From Sphingobium abikonense NBRC 16140 (GTDB lineage Bacteria > Pseudomonadota > Alphaproteobacteria > Sphingomonadales > Sphingomonadaceae): a DNA stretch of 46,422 nt. Below the pieces are notes generated by a model. The model worked only from the letters and a program-made list of their open reading frames with translations. It made no database searches and had not been told where the DNA came from. Below are positions 1 to 9,683 of this stretch, in pieces. Position 1 is the first letter of the stretch, and every line of letters starts with the position of its first letter. The position numbers and the translations under genes are program-made. Location of the stretch: the NCBI RefSeq assembly GCF_001598335.1, contig NZ_BCYT01000023.1, positions 1 through 46,422 of the forward strand. The letters run 5' to 3'.

Positions 1-1
1 G

Positions 2-1363
2 GCACTGGAGACTCCGCGCGATGGCTCTCGCTCGATCCGCAATTTGGGCGGTGCCTACGACACCGTGCGGGAATTCCTGTCGACCACGTTCAACGAAGAT
101 CAGGCGCAGCTGCTACGCTTCTACGGCTACCTCACCAACAAGGTGAAGGCGATCAGGATCGAAACGCCCACCATTGCCAAAGCCCTTAAGATCTTTGAGA
201 CGATCAACGATCGCGGGGTCGGGCTCGACGCGATGGATCTGCTCAAAAACCTACTGTTCATGCATGCCAAGGGGCAGGAATTCACCGAACTCAAGAGCGT
301 ATGGAAAGCGCTGACCGACGAGATCTATGCCGTCAATGAGAAACCGCTGCGGTTCCTGCGTTACTATCTCCTGGCCACGTTCGATCTCGACAGCAAACTA
401 CGCGAAGACGCAATTTACGACTGGTTCCAGAAGAATCCGAAGCTAACGGGCCATACGACTGAGCCCTTGGCCTTTGCGAAGCGACTGCGCGAAGCCGCAC
501 GGGCTTATGCCAATTTCTCGCGCGGAAAAAATGTTCTCGGTCAGCCCGAGCCCGGAATCGAGAACACGCGCTTGCTCGGCGGCCAATCGATCAAACAACA
601 TTTCATGTTGTTGTTGGCGGGGCGACATTTGCCTGCATCCCAGTTCTCCCGCTTGGCTGCGGAGGTCGAAAAGACCATGTTCGTATGGCTGGTGACATGG
701 GTGTCCGCCAAAGAATACGAGCGTAAAATCGTAGATGCAGCTCACAAGCTGCGCCACATCAAGCCAGATGAGTTCGACGCTTTCATCGCCGAGACTTTCG
801 TGAAGGAGCGAGCAGACCTCGCGCCGCAATTCGCCCGAACGATGAAGGAAATGAAGTCGACCTGGCTGCGCCAATTCCGTCTTCGTTATTTGCTCGCAAA
901 GATCACCCAGGCGGTGGACCTCCAAGCCTATGGTCCAAGCGAGTCACGCGACCGGTTGGCCGACTATACGGCAGGGGGCAACGACATCGAGCACATCATG
1001 GCCGCAGGGGCGGATGCAGCCGCGATTGCTGAATTTGGCGAGCATGCTCAGGATGACGCCGTCATCCAGAGCCTCGGCAACCTGCTACTGATCGAAAAAT
1101 CGATCAATCGGTCCATTTCGAACACCCAGTATTCCGAGAAAATCAAAAGCTACGCCCAGTCGAAGTTTCTTTTGACCCGCTGCCAGGCTAACACGGCGGC
1201 GCAGCTTGTCGGCGTGGCCGACCAGATTACCAAAACCGTGCAAGCGCTCGATTGCTGGCCCAAATGGACCGTGACGGACGTGGAAGCGCGTCAGCTTTTC
1301 CTTACCAGGCTTGCATGCCGCGTCTGGGACGTCCCGGTGGTGGAAGGGGTCGTCCCTGCATGA
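2..1363 (+). CDS. DUF262/DUF1524 (GmrSD-like) protein, 5' end outside window
   Basis: The reading frame is open to the left edge, so the true start and probably most of the DUF262 ParB-like domain lie outside the window; the visible part is about 453 residues. The segment around 160-250, with the signature [13 protein letters not shown] then LDAMDLLKN, is typical of DUF262 proteins. Near 990-1110 the DIEHIMA and [18 protein letters not shown] stretch is the DUF1524 HNH-like region of GmrSD-type proteins (family knowledge: NTP-dependent nucleases of modified-DNA restriction). Its TGA overlaps the next gene's ATG (ATGA at 1360-1363), so it is translationally coupled to hsdR. Inference: it is an accessory defence protein embedded in a type I restriction operon whose hsdM and hsdS would lie upstream. 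Family assignment is firm; function in this operon is not. Confidence 0.85.
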   Translation, partial: ALETPRDGSRSIRNLGGAYDTVREFLSTTFNEDQAQLLRFYGYLTNKVKAIRIETPTIAKALKIFETINDRGVGLDAMDLLKNLLFMHAKGQEFTELKSVWKALTDEIYAVNEKPLRFLRYYLLATFDLDSKLREDAIYDWFQKNPKLTGHTTEPLAFAKRLREAARAYANFSRGKNVLGQPEPGIENTRLLGGQSIKQHFMLLLAGRHLPASQFSRLAAEVEKTMFVWLVTWVSAKEYERKIVDAAHKLRHIKPDEFDAFIAETFVKERADLAPQFARTMKEMKSTWLRQFRLRYLLAKITQAVDLQAYGPSESRDRLADYTAGGNDIEHIMAAGADAAAIAEFGEHAQDDAVIQSLGNLLLIEKSINRSISNTQYSEKIKSYAQSKFLLTRCQANTAAQLVGVADQITKTVQALDCWPKWTVTDVEARQLFLTRLACRVWDVPVVEGVVPA

Positions 1364-4300
1364 CCAGCTTCTCCGAGGATGTGGTCGAACAGGCGAGCAT
1401 CGAGATCCTGCAGGATCTGGGCTGGAACTATTTGCATGGCACAGTCATTGCGCCAGACGGCGCGGCGGCTGAACGGCAGGCCTTTTCTGATGTCATCCTG
1501 CTGCCACGCCTGGAGCGGGCCGTGGCCGATCTTAACCCCACGCTACCCGAAGCGGCGCGGTCGGAAGCGATCCGCCGGCTCCTAACGAGCGAAACCGGCT
1601 CGCTGGTCGAGGAAAACCGCCGCATCCACCGCCTGCTAACCGATGGTGTCCCTGTGGAGTACCGCAACAGCGACGGGCGGATCGTAGGCGACAAGGTCTG
1701 GCTACTCGATCTCGATAAGGTCGATGCCAACGACTGGCTGGCGGTCAACCAGTTCACCGTTGTGGAGGGCAGCCAGAACAGGCGGCCCGATGTGATCCTG
1801 TTCGTCAACGGCTTGCCGCTGGCGGTGCTCGAACTGAAAAACGCGGCGGCAGAGAACGCCACCATTGTTGACGCCTTTCATCAGTTGCAGACCTATCTTG
1901 CCCAGATCCCCAGCCTGTTCCGGACCAACGCCGTGTTGGTGACGTCTGACGGCATCGAAGCGCGGATCGGTTCACTGACGGCTGATCAGGAACGCTTCAT
2001 GCCTTGGCGCACGGTGACCGGCGAAGACTTCGCTCATCGCGGCCAACCCGAACTAGAAACCCTGCTGCGCGGCGTATTTACCCGAGAGAACATTCTCGCC
2101 CTGATCCGCGATTTCATTGTGTTTGGCGATGCGGGCGCAGGTCCATTCAAGATCGTTGCTGGCTATCATCAGTTCCACGGCGCACGCAAAGCCATCCGCG
2201 AGGCCGTCGATGCGAGTGGCCCGGACGGCGACCGCAAGATCGGTGTCATCTGGCACACGCAAGGCTCGGGAAAGAGCTTCCTGATGGCGTTCTTTGCCGG
2301 CCTCGCGGTCAAGTCCCCCGAGCTTGAGAACCCTACGATCGTAGTCTTGACCGATCGAAACGATCTTGATGATCAGCTCGCCTCTACCTTCAGCTTGTGC
2401 AAGGATCTGCTGCGTCAGAATCCTGAGCAAGCCGAAAGCCGCGAAGATCTGCAGCGCCTGCTGGCGCGCACATCTGGCGGGGTAATCTTCACTACCGTCC
2501 AGAAGTTCTCGCCCGAGCGCGGCGAGGAAAGCTTCCCAATGTTGACGGGCCGCCGCAACGTGATCGTCATGGCGGATGAAGCCCACCGCAGCCAGTATGG
2601 CTTCGATGCCAAGCTGGACGCGAAAACTGGTGCCCGCCGGTATGGCTATGCCCACTACATCCGCCAAGCGATGCCCAATGCATCGTTCATTGGCTTTACT
2701 GGAACGCCCATCGAAGCGGCCGATGTTAATACGCCGGCGATTTTCGGCCAGTATATCGACATTTACGACATCAGCCGAGCCGTCGAAGATGGCGCGACGG
2801 TGCCGATCTACTACGAAAGTCGCCTTGCCCGGATTGAACTGGATGAGGACGAGAAGCCGCTGATCGACGCAGAGATCGAGGCTCTGGTTGAGGACGACAC
2901 ACTGAGTGAGGCCGAGAAGGCCAAGGCCAAATGGTCAACCGTTGAGTCGCTCGTGGGTTCGAAAAAGCGCCTGCAACAGATTGCCGCAGACATGGTGGCG
3001 CATCTTGAAGCCCGGACTGACGGCACCGAGTACAAGGCCATGGCTGTCTGCATGAGCCGCCGGATTTGCGTGGACCTCTACAACGATATCGTGGCGCTTC
3101 GTCCGGAATGGCACTCTGACGATGATGCCACCGGCGTGATCAAGATTGTTATGACCGGGGCAGCGTCGGATCCCCTCGACTGGCAACAGCACATCGGCAA
3201 CAAACGACGTCGCGACGGGCTGGCGAAGCGGGCCCGTGATCCGAAAGATCCTTTGCGGCTGGTATTGGTGCGCGACATGTGGCTGACCGGCTTCGACGCC
3301 CCCTGCATGAATACCATGTACATTGACAAGCCGATGCGCGGCCATGGCCTGATGCAGGCAATCGCGCGCGTGAACCGAGTGTTTCGCGACAAGCCCGGCG
3401 GCCTGATCGTCGACTACATCGGCATCGCCCAGAACCTGAAAAAGGCGCTGAGCGATTACACCGACTCCGATCAGGAAAAGACCGGCATTGATGAGGCGGA
3501 GGCGATCGCCGTCCTGCTGGAACGCTACGAGATCGTAAGTGGGATCTTCCACGGCTTCGACTATAAGCCCGGCATCCACGGCGCGCCCATGGAAAGGCTG
3601 ACCTGCCTCGCCGGCGCCATCGACTGGGTTCTCAAATGGGCCGAGGCTGAAGCCGGCAAGGCCCAATCGGCAGAAGATAAAAAGAAGGCCCATCGGCGCT
3701 ATCTTGATCTCGTGCTTGAGCTGACCAAGGCCTATGCATTGGCCTCGGCCAGTGACGAGGCTCGCGATATCCGCGACGAGATCGGATTCTTCCAGGCCGT
3801 CCGTGCCGCCATCGCCAAGAACACCGCCACAGGTAAGCTCAGCCAGGCCGACAAGACGCTGGCAGTTCAGCAGCTAATCGACCGTGCCGTTGCCTCGGCC
3901 GAGATCGTCGATATTCTGAAGGTGGCAGGAATCGATTCCCCGGACATCTCCATACTGTCCGAGGAATTCCTGCTCGAAATTCAGGGCATGGAGAAGAAGA
4001 ACCTTGCCCTCGAGGCCCTGAAGAAACTGCTGGCTGGCGAAATCTCAAGCCGTACCCGAACCAACGTCGTCGAGAGCCGGGCCTTCTCCAGGCGGCTGGA
4101 GGATGCAGTGGCGCGCTATCATGCCGGTGCTCTGTCAGCGGTTGAGATGATCAACGAGCTGATCGCACTAGCCAAAGACCTGAAGGCTGCCCAGCAACGG
4201 GGCGAAGACCAAGGCCTCACGCCAGACGAGTTAGCATTTTATGATGCGCTGGCCGAAAACGAGAGCGCGGTCGAAGCCATGGGTAGCGAACAGCTGCGGG

Positions 4301-4497
4301 TGATCGCGCACGAGCTGCTCAAACAACTGCGTCAAAATGTGACTGTAGACTGGCATCATCGCGAAAGTGCCCGTGCCCGGATGCGGGTCTTGGTAAAGCG
4401 TATCCTCAAGCGATTCGGATATCCGCCCGACCTCGCCGAGGAGGCGGTACAGACGGTGCTGGCACAGGCTGAAGTGCTTTTGCGGGAGGTGCCATGA
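1360..4497 (+). CDS. hsdR: Type I restriction endonuclease R subunit
   Basis: Motor and nuclease subunit of a type I restriction-modification enzyme, 1045 aa, a normal family length. The start is the ATG overlapping the upstream stop; an in-frame upstream extension exists but runs through the previous gene. Visible motifs: the PD-(D/E)XK nuclease core around residues 142-160 ([20 protein letters not shown]), Walker A near 297-308 (HTQGSGKS), DEAH box near 405 (MADEAHRS), motif III FTGTPIE near 445, motif V ([10 protein letters not shown]) near 640 and motif VI ([10 protein letters not shown]) near 665, followed by a helical C-terminal domain. It needs HsdM and HsdS to act; neither is in the window. 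The protein looks intact. Confidence 0.95.
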   Translation: MTSFSEDVVEQASIEILQDLGWNYLHGTVIAPDGAAAERQAFSDVILLPRLERAVADLNPTLPEAARSEAIRRLLTSETGSLVEENRRIHRLLTDGVPVEYRNSDGRIVGDKVWLLDLDKVDANDWLAVNQFTVVEGSQNRRPDVILFVNGLPLAVLELKNAAAENATIVDAFHQLQTYLAQIPSLFRTNAVLVTSDGIEARIGSLTADQERFMPWRTVTGEDFAHRGQPELETLLRGVFTRENILALIRDFIVFGDAGAGPFKIVAGYHQFHGARKAIREAVDASGPDGDRKIGVIWHTQGSGKSFLMAFFAGLAVKSPELENPTIVVLTDRNDLDDQLASTFSLCKDLLRQNPEQAESREDLQRLLARTSGGVIFTTVQKFSPERGEESFPMLTGRRNVIVMADEAHRSQYGFDAKLDAKTGARRYGYAHYIRQAMPNASFIGFTGTPIEAADVNTPAIFGQYIDIYDISRAVEDGATVPIYYESRLARIELDEDEKPLIDAEIEALVEDDTLSEAEKAKAKWSTVESLVGSKKRLQQIAADMVAHLEARTDGTEYKAMAVCMSRRICVDLYNDIVALRPEWHSDDDATGVIKIVMTGAASDPLDWQQHIGNKRRRDGLAKRARDPKDPLRLVLVRDMWLTGFDAPCMNTMYIDKPMRGHGLMQAIARVNRVFRDKPGGLIVDYIGIAQNLKKALSDYTDSDQEKTGIDEAEAIAVLLERYEIVSGIFHGFDYKPGIHGAPMERLTCLAGAIDWVLKWAEAEAGKAQSAEDKKKAHRRYLDLVLELTKAYALASASDEARDIRDEIGFFQAVRAAIAKNTATGKLSQADKTLAVQQLIDRAVASAEIVDILKVAGIDSPDISILSEEFLLEIQGMEKKNLALEALKKLLAGEISSRTRTNVVESRAFSRRLEDAVARYHAGALSAVEMINELIALAKDLKAAQQRGEDQGLTPDELAFYDALAENESAVEAMGSEQLRVIAHELLKQLRQNVTVDWHHRESARARMRVLVKRILKRFGYPPDLAEEAVQTVLAQAEVLLREVP

Positions 4498-4868
4498 ACC
4501 AGGCAACGAAAGCATGTTACTTTGTTCGAAAACAAGTTTTCAGATAAAAGGCAATTCGCCGCAAAATTGAAACGATTCGGCGCGAACAAATGTCGAACTA
4601 AAAATGAACAGATTTTGATGGTATTTTTAATGGTATCGTCAAAAATAAATGAACATAATTTTTATATATTTCAGATGCTTACTGTCCTAATTCGATGTCG
4701 TCCCCGGCACCATATTCTCCCTTATCCGCAAATCTTTTGAAGGTCGTCGAAAGTATCGGCGGGCCTATCTCTATCTGTCCTCTCTTTTGCATGATCGAAG
4801 ATAAGCTTTGAGCAGCGGCAGCCGCAGGGACGAAGCGCGGCTCCATTAAGCTGAGCAGAAACAAAAAC
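4498..4868. other. AT-rich boundary region, no convincing gene
   Basis: The stretch between hsdR and the TonB receptor is markedly AT-rich from about 4515 to 4680, unlike the flanks. An ATG at 4494 overlaps the hsdR stop but opens only a 17-codon frame ending at a TAA near 4547, perhaps the stump of a lost downstream gene. TTTGTTCG (4521-4528) and CGAACAAA (4583-4590) form an 8-bp inverted repeat. Around 4616-4640 the word ATGGTAT occurs twice, 14 bp apart. A minus-strand frame at 4864-4679 encodes about 61 residues without a good start and might be the C-terminal scrap of a dehydrogenase, but I cannot support that. I read the region as the scar between a restriction island and the catabolic cluster. 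Confidence 0.5.
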
Positions 4869-4919
4869 TATAACCATCATTCGTGTATGGCTTGACACCT
4901 CAACCTGTCATATTAAAAC
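4846..4919 (+). promoter_or_regulatory. Candidate promoters and TetR-type operator for the TonB receptor
   Basis: Two candidate sigma-70 promoters are visible. The first is TTAAGC (4846-4851), 17-bp spacer, TATAAC (4869-4874). The second is TTGACA (4892-4897), 16-bp spacer, TAAAAC (4914-4919). The near-palindrome TATAACCATCATTCGT at 4869-4884 matches the operator consensus found at four other places in the cluster (TAGAACCA..ATTC.T) and overlaps the -10 of the first promoter. A separate inverted repeat, TGACA-N8-TGTCA (4893-4910), overlaps the -35 of the second. Elements are seen by eye; their function is inferred. Confidence 0.5.
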
Positions 4920-4969
4920 GATCATTGTAGTTCGCAATTATGGCCGATAAGGCGCGATGGGGAGGAAAT

Positions 4970-7294
4970 ATGACGTATCTTGGCCGCATGTCAGCACTCA
5001 TGGCTGGGGCGGCGCTTTCCGCATTGGCAAACCCTGGCTATGCTCAGCAGGCGGCATCTGCCGTCTCTGGCGAAGATGCGTCCGCCGAGATTATCGTTAC
5101 CGCGCAAAATCGCCAGCAGTCGGTGCAGGATGTGCCCATCGCGATCGCCGTGATTTCTGCTGAGCAACTGGCAGCGGCAGGCGTGAACAGCGTGGCTTCG
5201 GTGGAGAAGGTTTCTCCCTCGCTTCAGATCACCAGCGATACGACGGCAACGCGCGTCACCGTCCGCGGGGTTGGCACGCTCAGCAACGGCGAAGCCCAGG
5301 ATCAGTCGATCGCGGTGAACATCGACGGCGAGTATATCAACCGCCCTACCGTTCTGAACGCTGCCATTTTCGACATTGAGCGCGTCGAGGTTCTGCGGGG
5401 ACCGCAGGGAACGCTCTACGGCCGCAACTCGACCGGCGGCGCCGTAAACTTCATTGCCCGCAAACCGGGTGATGAATTGGCCGTAAACGCGTCAGCCACC
5501 TATGGTAATTATAATCAGGTAATTTTGGACGGCGGCGTGACCGTACCGCTGGGCGATGTCGGCGGCATCCGCGTTGCCGGCATTTTTTCCGATCACAAGG
5601 GCTATAACAAGCATAGCGGCACGCCCTACCTGAACCTGCCCTATTTCACGGCTTCGCGCGGCCAGCGGAGCGGCGATGATCATACTTGGGGCGGACGCGC
5701 GTCCATTCGCCTCAAGCCGCTGGACGGTCTGGTTATCGACGCCGCTTACGAGCATATCGAGCAAGAAATCGTTCCGGCGACGCAGGCGTCTGTCAATCTG
5801 AACGATCCCGCCAACGCGCCGGGTGCCAATTGCCAGCGGAACGGCTTTGTAGAGGTTGGCCCCAACACGCCGGGCGTGCAGTGCATTCCGCAGAACACCA
5901 ATTTCCTGTCCCGTATCGATCGCAATAACTATATTGCGGCGCTGACTGGCACGGGCATCTTCAATCTTCAGTCCGATGCCGTACGTGGTCGGATCGCCTA
6001 TGATTTCGGTCCCGCGACGGTGACCTATACGGGCGGCTACCGCACGACCGACAATGACGGCAGCCTTGGGCTTCCGCCGACTTATTTCTTCCGCAATTAC
6101 GGGTCTGGCGTGGATACGCAGAGCCACGAAATCCGCCTGAACGGCGACGCCGGCGGCATCGAGTGGCAGACGGGCGCTTTCTATTTCAAGGAAAAGCAAT
6201 CCACCAACACGGGCCTTTACAATCCGTTCGTGGGACCGCCCGTGGGTCGCGTCGGCAGCTACATCAACTATTTCCGCCGCTTCGTGACCAGTGAAAGCTG
6301 GTCGGTCTTTGGCCAGGTCGAAGTGCCTTTGGGTGACGTGCTGACAGCTGTCGGTGGCCTGCGTTATACAAAGGACAAGCGCCGTGCGCTGTACAATAAT
6401 TACGGTTTCCAGTTCAATTCGGGCCTGGTGGAGATCACCACTCCCGCCGCCAACCCGCTCAACCTGCGCTATAGCGGCGACCGTTTCAATTATCTGGCCG
6501 GGCTGAACTACAAGCCCAACCGGGACACGCTGGTGTATGCCAAGGTGTCGTCCGGGTACAAGGCGGGTGGTTTCGACGCGGTGGGCGTGTTCAAGCCCGA
6601 AAGCAATACCGCCTATGAAGGCGGCATGAAGCTGAATTTCGGGCCTGGGTCCCGCAATCAGTTCAACGTCACGGCGTTCTACTACGACTATAAGGATCTG
6701 CAGAACGATGTCCTGCTGGATTCCGCAGTGGGCGCACAGACCTTCAATTCGGGCAAGGCGACCATCTGGGGCGTTGAGGCGGAGACGGTCATCAACTTGT
6801 CCCGCAACGACCGCTTCACTGCGGCGTTCAATTATCTGAGCGCCAAATATGACGAGTTCATCGCGTCCTATGCCGTGCTGAACCCGGCGGATCCGAATCA
6901 GACCGGCCTGCTGGCGATCGATAATCCCGACCTGTCTGGCAACCGCCTGGCGCAGACGCCCAAATTTGTCATCAGTCTTGGCTATCAGCATATATTCGGA
7001 TTGGGTTCCGCAGGTACGCTGACCGCCGACGCTTTTACGCGGTTCAAGAGCGACTATTATCTAACCTTCTTCAATTACCGCGATTCGCTGCAAAAGGCCT
7101 ACACGCAATCGGATTTCAGTCTGGAGTGGCGGCCTGAGAGTGACAGGTTCGGCATCCAGGCGTTCGTGCGCAATTTGGAGAATGTCCGTCCGCTGACCTT
7201 TGCGGGATATACTGCGGCAGGCCCGGACGATGTCTTCAACTTTCAATTCGGGAATCCCCGTACTTACGGCGTGCGGTTGTCGGTCGATTTCTGA
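4970..7294 (+). CDS. TonB-dependent receptor
   Basis: Outer-membrane active transporter of 774 aa. I chose the ATG at 4970 because GGGGAGG (4959-4965) lies just in front of it; an in-frame ATG at 4940 lacks such a site. A signal peptide (residues 1 to about 25, ending GYAQ) is followed by the TonB-box-like stretch AEIIVTAQNR, a plug domain (VPIAIAVISAEQL to RVEVLRGPQGTLYGRNSTGGAVNFI, about 50-165) and a long beta-barrel ending in the classical terminal phenylalanine (VRLSVDF). The plug signature with NSTGGAVNF is typical of the many sphingomonad receptors for sugars, siderophores or aromatic substrates. Context with glycoside and aromatic catabolism, and an operator shared with those operons, suggests it imports the cluster's substrate. 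Followed 106 bp later by a GPH-type symporter. Confidence 0.93.
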   Translation: MTYLGRMSALMAGAALSALANPGYAQQAASAVSGEDASAEIIVTAQNRQQSVQDVPIAIAVISAEQLAAAGVNSVASVEKVSPSLQITSDTTATRVTVRGVGTLSNGEAQDQSIAVNIDGEYINRPTVLNAAIFDIERVEVLRGPQGTLYGRNSTGGAVNFIARKPGDELAVNASATYGNYNQVILDGGVTVPLGDVGGIRVAGIFSDHKGYNKHSGTPYLNLPYFTASRGQRSGDDHTWGGRASIRLKPLDGLVIDAAYEHIEQEIVPATQASVNLNDPANAPGANCQRNGFVEVGPNTPGVQCIPQNTNFLSRIDRNNYIAALTGTGIFNLQSDAVRGRIAYDFGPATVTYTGGYRTTDNDGSLGLPPTYFFRNYGSGVDTQSHEIRLNGDAGGIEWQTGAFYFKEKQSTNTGLYNPFVGPPVGRVGSYINYFRRFVTSESWSVFGQVEVPLGDVLTAVGGLRYTKDKRRALYNNYGFQFNSGLVEITTPAANPLNLRYSGDRFNYLAGLNYKPNRDTLVYAKVSSGYKAGGFDAVGVFKPESNTAYEGGMKLNFGPGSRNQFNVTAFYYDYKDLQNDVLLDSAVGAQTFNSGKATIWGVEAETVINLSRNDRFTAAFNYLSAKYDEFIASYAVLNPADPNQTGLLAIDNPDLSGNRLAQTPKFVISLGYQHIFGLGSAGTLTADAFTRFKSDYYLTFFNYRDSLQKAYTQSDFSLEWRPESDRFGIQAFVRNLENVRPLTFAGYTAAGPDDVFNFQFGNPRTYGVRLSVDF

Positions 7295-7400
7295 TGATTG
7301 CGTGCTGATCCGGGAGAAATAGACCGAAGGATCAAGGGGCGGGGATGGCCAAATCGGCAGAGCCGCCCCTCACGCGCTGGATTAAAGGAGGGAAAGAGCA

Positions 7401-8783
7401 ATGACGATTGCAATGTCAGGTGTCGACCAAGAGACAGCCTTTCCCTCCGATGCGGAACCAGACCGCGTGCGATCCTGGGAAAAGATAAGCTACGGCCTGG
7501 GCGATTTTGCTTGTGGCCTAGGCTGGAATGTCGTCGGCGCCTTCCTCCTCTATTTCTATACCAATGTCGCCTTGCTGCCGGCCGCTGCTGTGGGAACGTT
7601 GTTTCTGCTGTCCCGCCTGTTCGACGCAGGCGTTGACTTGGGCGTAGGGCTGCTGGTGGACCGGACGCGGACGCGCTGGGGACGGACCCGCCCCTATTTC
7701 CTGTTCACCGCCGTCCCCTTTTCCATTCTGCTGGTGCTGACGTTCACGACCATCGACGGATCGGCCGGCGCCAAACTGGCCTATGCCTATGTGACCTTTT
7801 CCCTGCTCGGCATCCTCTATTCCTTCCTGGCGGTGCCCTTTTCGGCGCTGATGCCGATGATGACAAAGGACCATGGCAGCCGGATGCAGCTGGGCAGCGC
7901 ACGGGCCGTCGGCACATCAGTGTCGGTCATCCTGGCGACGGCCGCCACCATTCCTCTCGTTGGGCTATTGGGTGGCGGCGACGAACGGCTCGGCTTTGCG
8001 CTGGTTGCGGGCGTTTTCGCTGTTCTAACCCTTGCAGCGCTCCTCAATCTGTTCGCAAGTTGCCGCGAGCGCCATCATGACGAAATGCCGAAGGGCGAGG
8101 CGGTGGGGCCGCAGATCGGCAAGATGCTGCGCAATCGTGCATGGTTCGTGACGTTCCTCTTTTGCACGCTCAATTTTGTGCGTTTCGGCTGCGTGCTATC
8201 CGTCACGGCCTTTTTTGCGATCGAGGTCATGAAAGCGCCTTGGATGATCGGCATTCTGCTGCCAGCGGTATCGGGCACATTGCTGCTCAGCGCGTTCATC
8301 GCACCGATGATCTTCAAGCGCACGGGCATTCGTAAAGGCTGCATCGTGGCGCTGATCCTCGCGATCGCACTGCATTGCACGTTGCCCATGATCGAGGCGC
8401 AACACGGCCTGTTCCTCGCCATATTCCTGATTGCGGCGATCCTGATCAGTTTGACGATGACGGCAATCTTCACCATGGCGGCGGACGCCGTCGATTATCA
8501 TGAATGGATTTTCGGCATTCGCAACGAAGGGTTGCTGTCGTCGGGCATCAGCCTGTCTACGAAGATCGGCATGGCGATCGGCACGGCGATTATCGCCTAT
8601 GTGCTCGGGATGGCGGGCTATGATCCCACGACGGTGTCAGACAGCGCGCGAGCGGCGATTCGCTGGTCCTATTATGGCTGGCCGATCGGCATCATGCTGG
8701 TGCAGATTGTCGTGATCGCCTTCTGGCCCATGGACGGCCAGCATGAGCGCATACGCCGCGAAATCGCTGCACGAACAATCTGA
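7401..8783 (+). CDS. MFS_2 / GPH-family cation symporter (MelB-like)
   Basis: Inner-membrane transporter, 460 aa, start at ATG 7401 with AAAGGAGGG at 7384-7392. The N-terminal KISYGLGDFACGLGWN and the loop LLVDRTRTRWGRTRPYFL are hallmarks of the glycoside-pentoside-hexuronide:cation symporter family, whose members move glycosides such as melibiose, xylosides or glucuronides with H+ or Na+. About twelve hydrophobic segments are visible. It probably shares a transcript with the TonB receptor upstream, giving an outer- plus inner-membrane import pair. The substrate is unknown; a glycoside fits both family and neighbours. Confidence 0.9.
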   Translation: MTIAMSGVDQETAFPSDAEPDRVRSWEKISYGLGDFACGLGWNVVGAFLLYFYTNVALLPAAAVGTLFLLSRLFDAGVDLGVGLLVDRTRTRWGRTRPYFLFTAVPFSILLVLTFTTIDGSAGAKLAYAYVTFSLLGILYSFLAVPFSALMPMMTKDHGSRMQLGSARAVGTSVSVILATAATIPLVGLLGGGDERLGFALVAGVFAVLTLAALLNLFASCRERHHDEMPKGEAVGPQIGKMLRNRAWFVTFLFCTLNFVRFGCVLSVTAFFAIEVMKAPWMIGILLPAVSGTLLLSAFIAPMIFKRTGIRKGCIVALILAIALHCTLPMIEAQHGLFLAIFLIAAILISLTMTAIFTMAADAVDYHEWIFGIRNEGLLSSGISLSTKIGMAIGTAIIAYVLGMAGYDPTTVSDSARAAIRWSYYGWPIGIMLVQIVVIAFWPMDGQHERIRREIAARTI

Positions 8784-8852
8784 AGAGGCATTGGAAGAAG
8801 GGCCGTGACTGCAGAATGTTGCCGCTCTTTTCCACCTCGTGGCAGCGATGGA

Positions 8853-9683
8853 TCAGAACATGGGATGAGCGTTGCGTGACGTTTCCGGGAGGGGCTGGAA
8901 CATATCCCAATGCTCGACGATCATGCCCTCATCATTGAAACGGAAAATCTCTACGATCGCTGCGCCCCTGTCGGTGACCGATAGCTTGCCGCGATAATGG
9001 ACGGCCGCAAAATTGCCGTCGACGAGGGTGCGCTGGACGGAAAATGTCGCGCCCGGAGCCGCGCGTAGCGCGGTGATCGCCGCTATCGCCCCGGCTCTGC
9101 CCTGGCCCATGCGGCTGTTATGCTGAATGAGATTAGCGGCCACGAACCGGTTATACGCTGCCTCGACATCCCCTTTTGCAAATAGCGTGTCGATGAACGC
9201 ACTGAATGCCTGCCGATTACGCGCCGTATCCCCCTTCTCCTTCGGGCCGATCGTCGTGGCGAGTGGATCACTGTCAGGGGCGACAGGTTGCAGCACGTCC
9301 CAATGTTCGACGATCCTTCCGTCTTCAAGCCGGTAGATATCCGCCACGGCCGCACCGTTTGTGCCGGGCTTGCCGCGACCGAACAAATGGACGAGCGCCA
9401 GATCATTGTCGACAAGCACATGTTTCACGTCGAAGCGTGAACCGGGTTGCGCGAACATCGGGGCGAGCGCCTCGATGGCCGCCTGCCGACCGTCGGGCAA
9501 GCCTGGATTATGTTGAATATAGTCGGGCGCTACATGCGCTTTGAATGCTCCAGCGACATCATGTTTGACATAAAGCCGCTCGATGAAGTCGCGCATGACG
9601 CGGTGATTGTCGATGGCCTGGGCAAAGACCGGAGCGGAGAGGGCAATCAGCGCGAGACCAGGCAACGCCCAGCGCGCGTTCAA
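8853..9683 (-). CDS. Periplasmic protein with tandem SnoaL/NTF2-like domains
   Basis: 276 aa. The start is a TTG whose last two bases overlap the GMC gene's TGA (TTGA), with GGAGG upstream on the minus strand, so the two are translationally coupled. A signal peptide (about residues 1-22, ending APVFAQA) is followed by two homologous halves of roughly 120 residues, each a SnoaL-like polyketide-cyclase/NTF2 fold: IQHNPGLPDGRQAAIEAL with VEHWDVLQP in the first, and IQHNSRMGQGRAGAIAAI with VEHWDMFQP in the second. The fold hosts cyclases, isomerases and binding proteins, so the activity cannot be read. Third gene of the GMC operon; it should act in the periplasm, possibly on the oxidised glycoside. 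Confidence 0.85.
   Translation of the reverse strand: MNARWALPGLALIALSAPVFAQAIDNHRVMRDFIERLYVKHDVAGAFKAHVAPDYIQHNPGLPDGRQAAIEALAPMFAQPGSRFDVKHVLVDNDLALVHLFGRGKPGTNGAAVADIYRLEDGRIVEHWDVLQPVAPDSDPLATTIGPKEKGDTARNRQAFSAFIDTLFAKGDVEAAYNRFVAANLIQHNSRMGQGRAGAIAAITALRAAPGATFSVQRTLVDGNFAAVHYRGKLSVTDRGAAIVEIFRFNDEGMIVEHWDMFQPLPETSRNAHPMF

Noticed and set aside
4679..4864. A 61-codon minus-strand frame, perhaps a dehydrogenase end
   Set aside because: No good start, no clear motif; mentioned only within the boundary region.
5492..6991. A 499-codon open frame on the minus strand
   Set aside because: It is the complement of the TonB receptor; the protein has no recognisable domain and the plus-strand frame has plug and barrel signatures.
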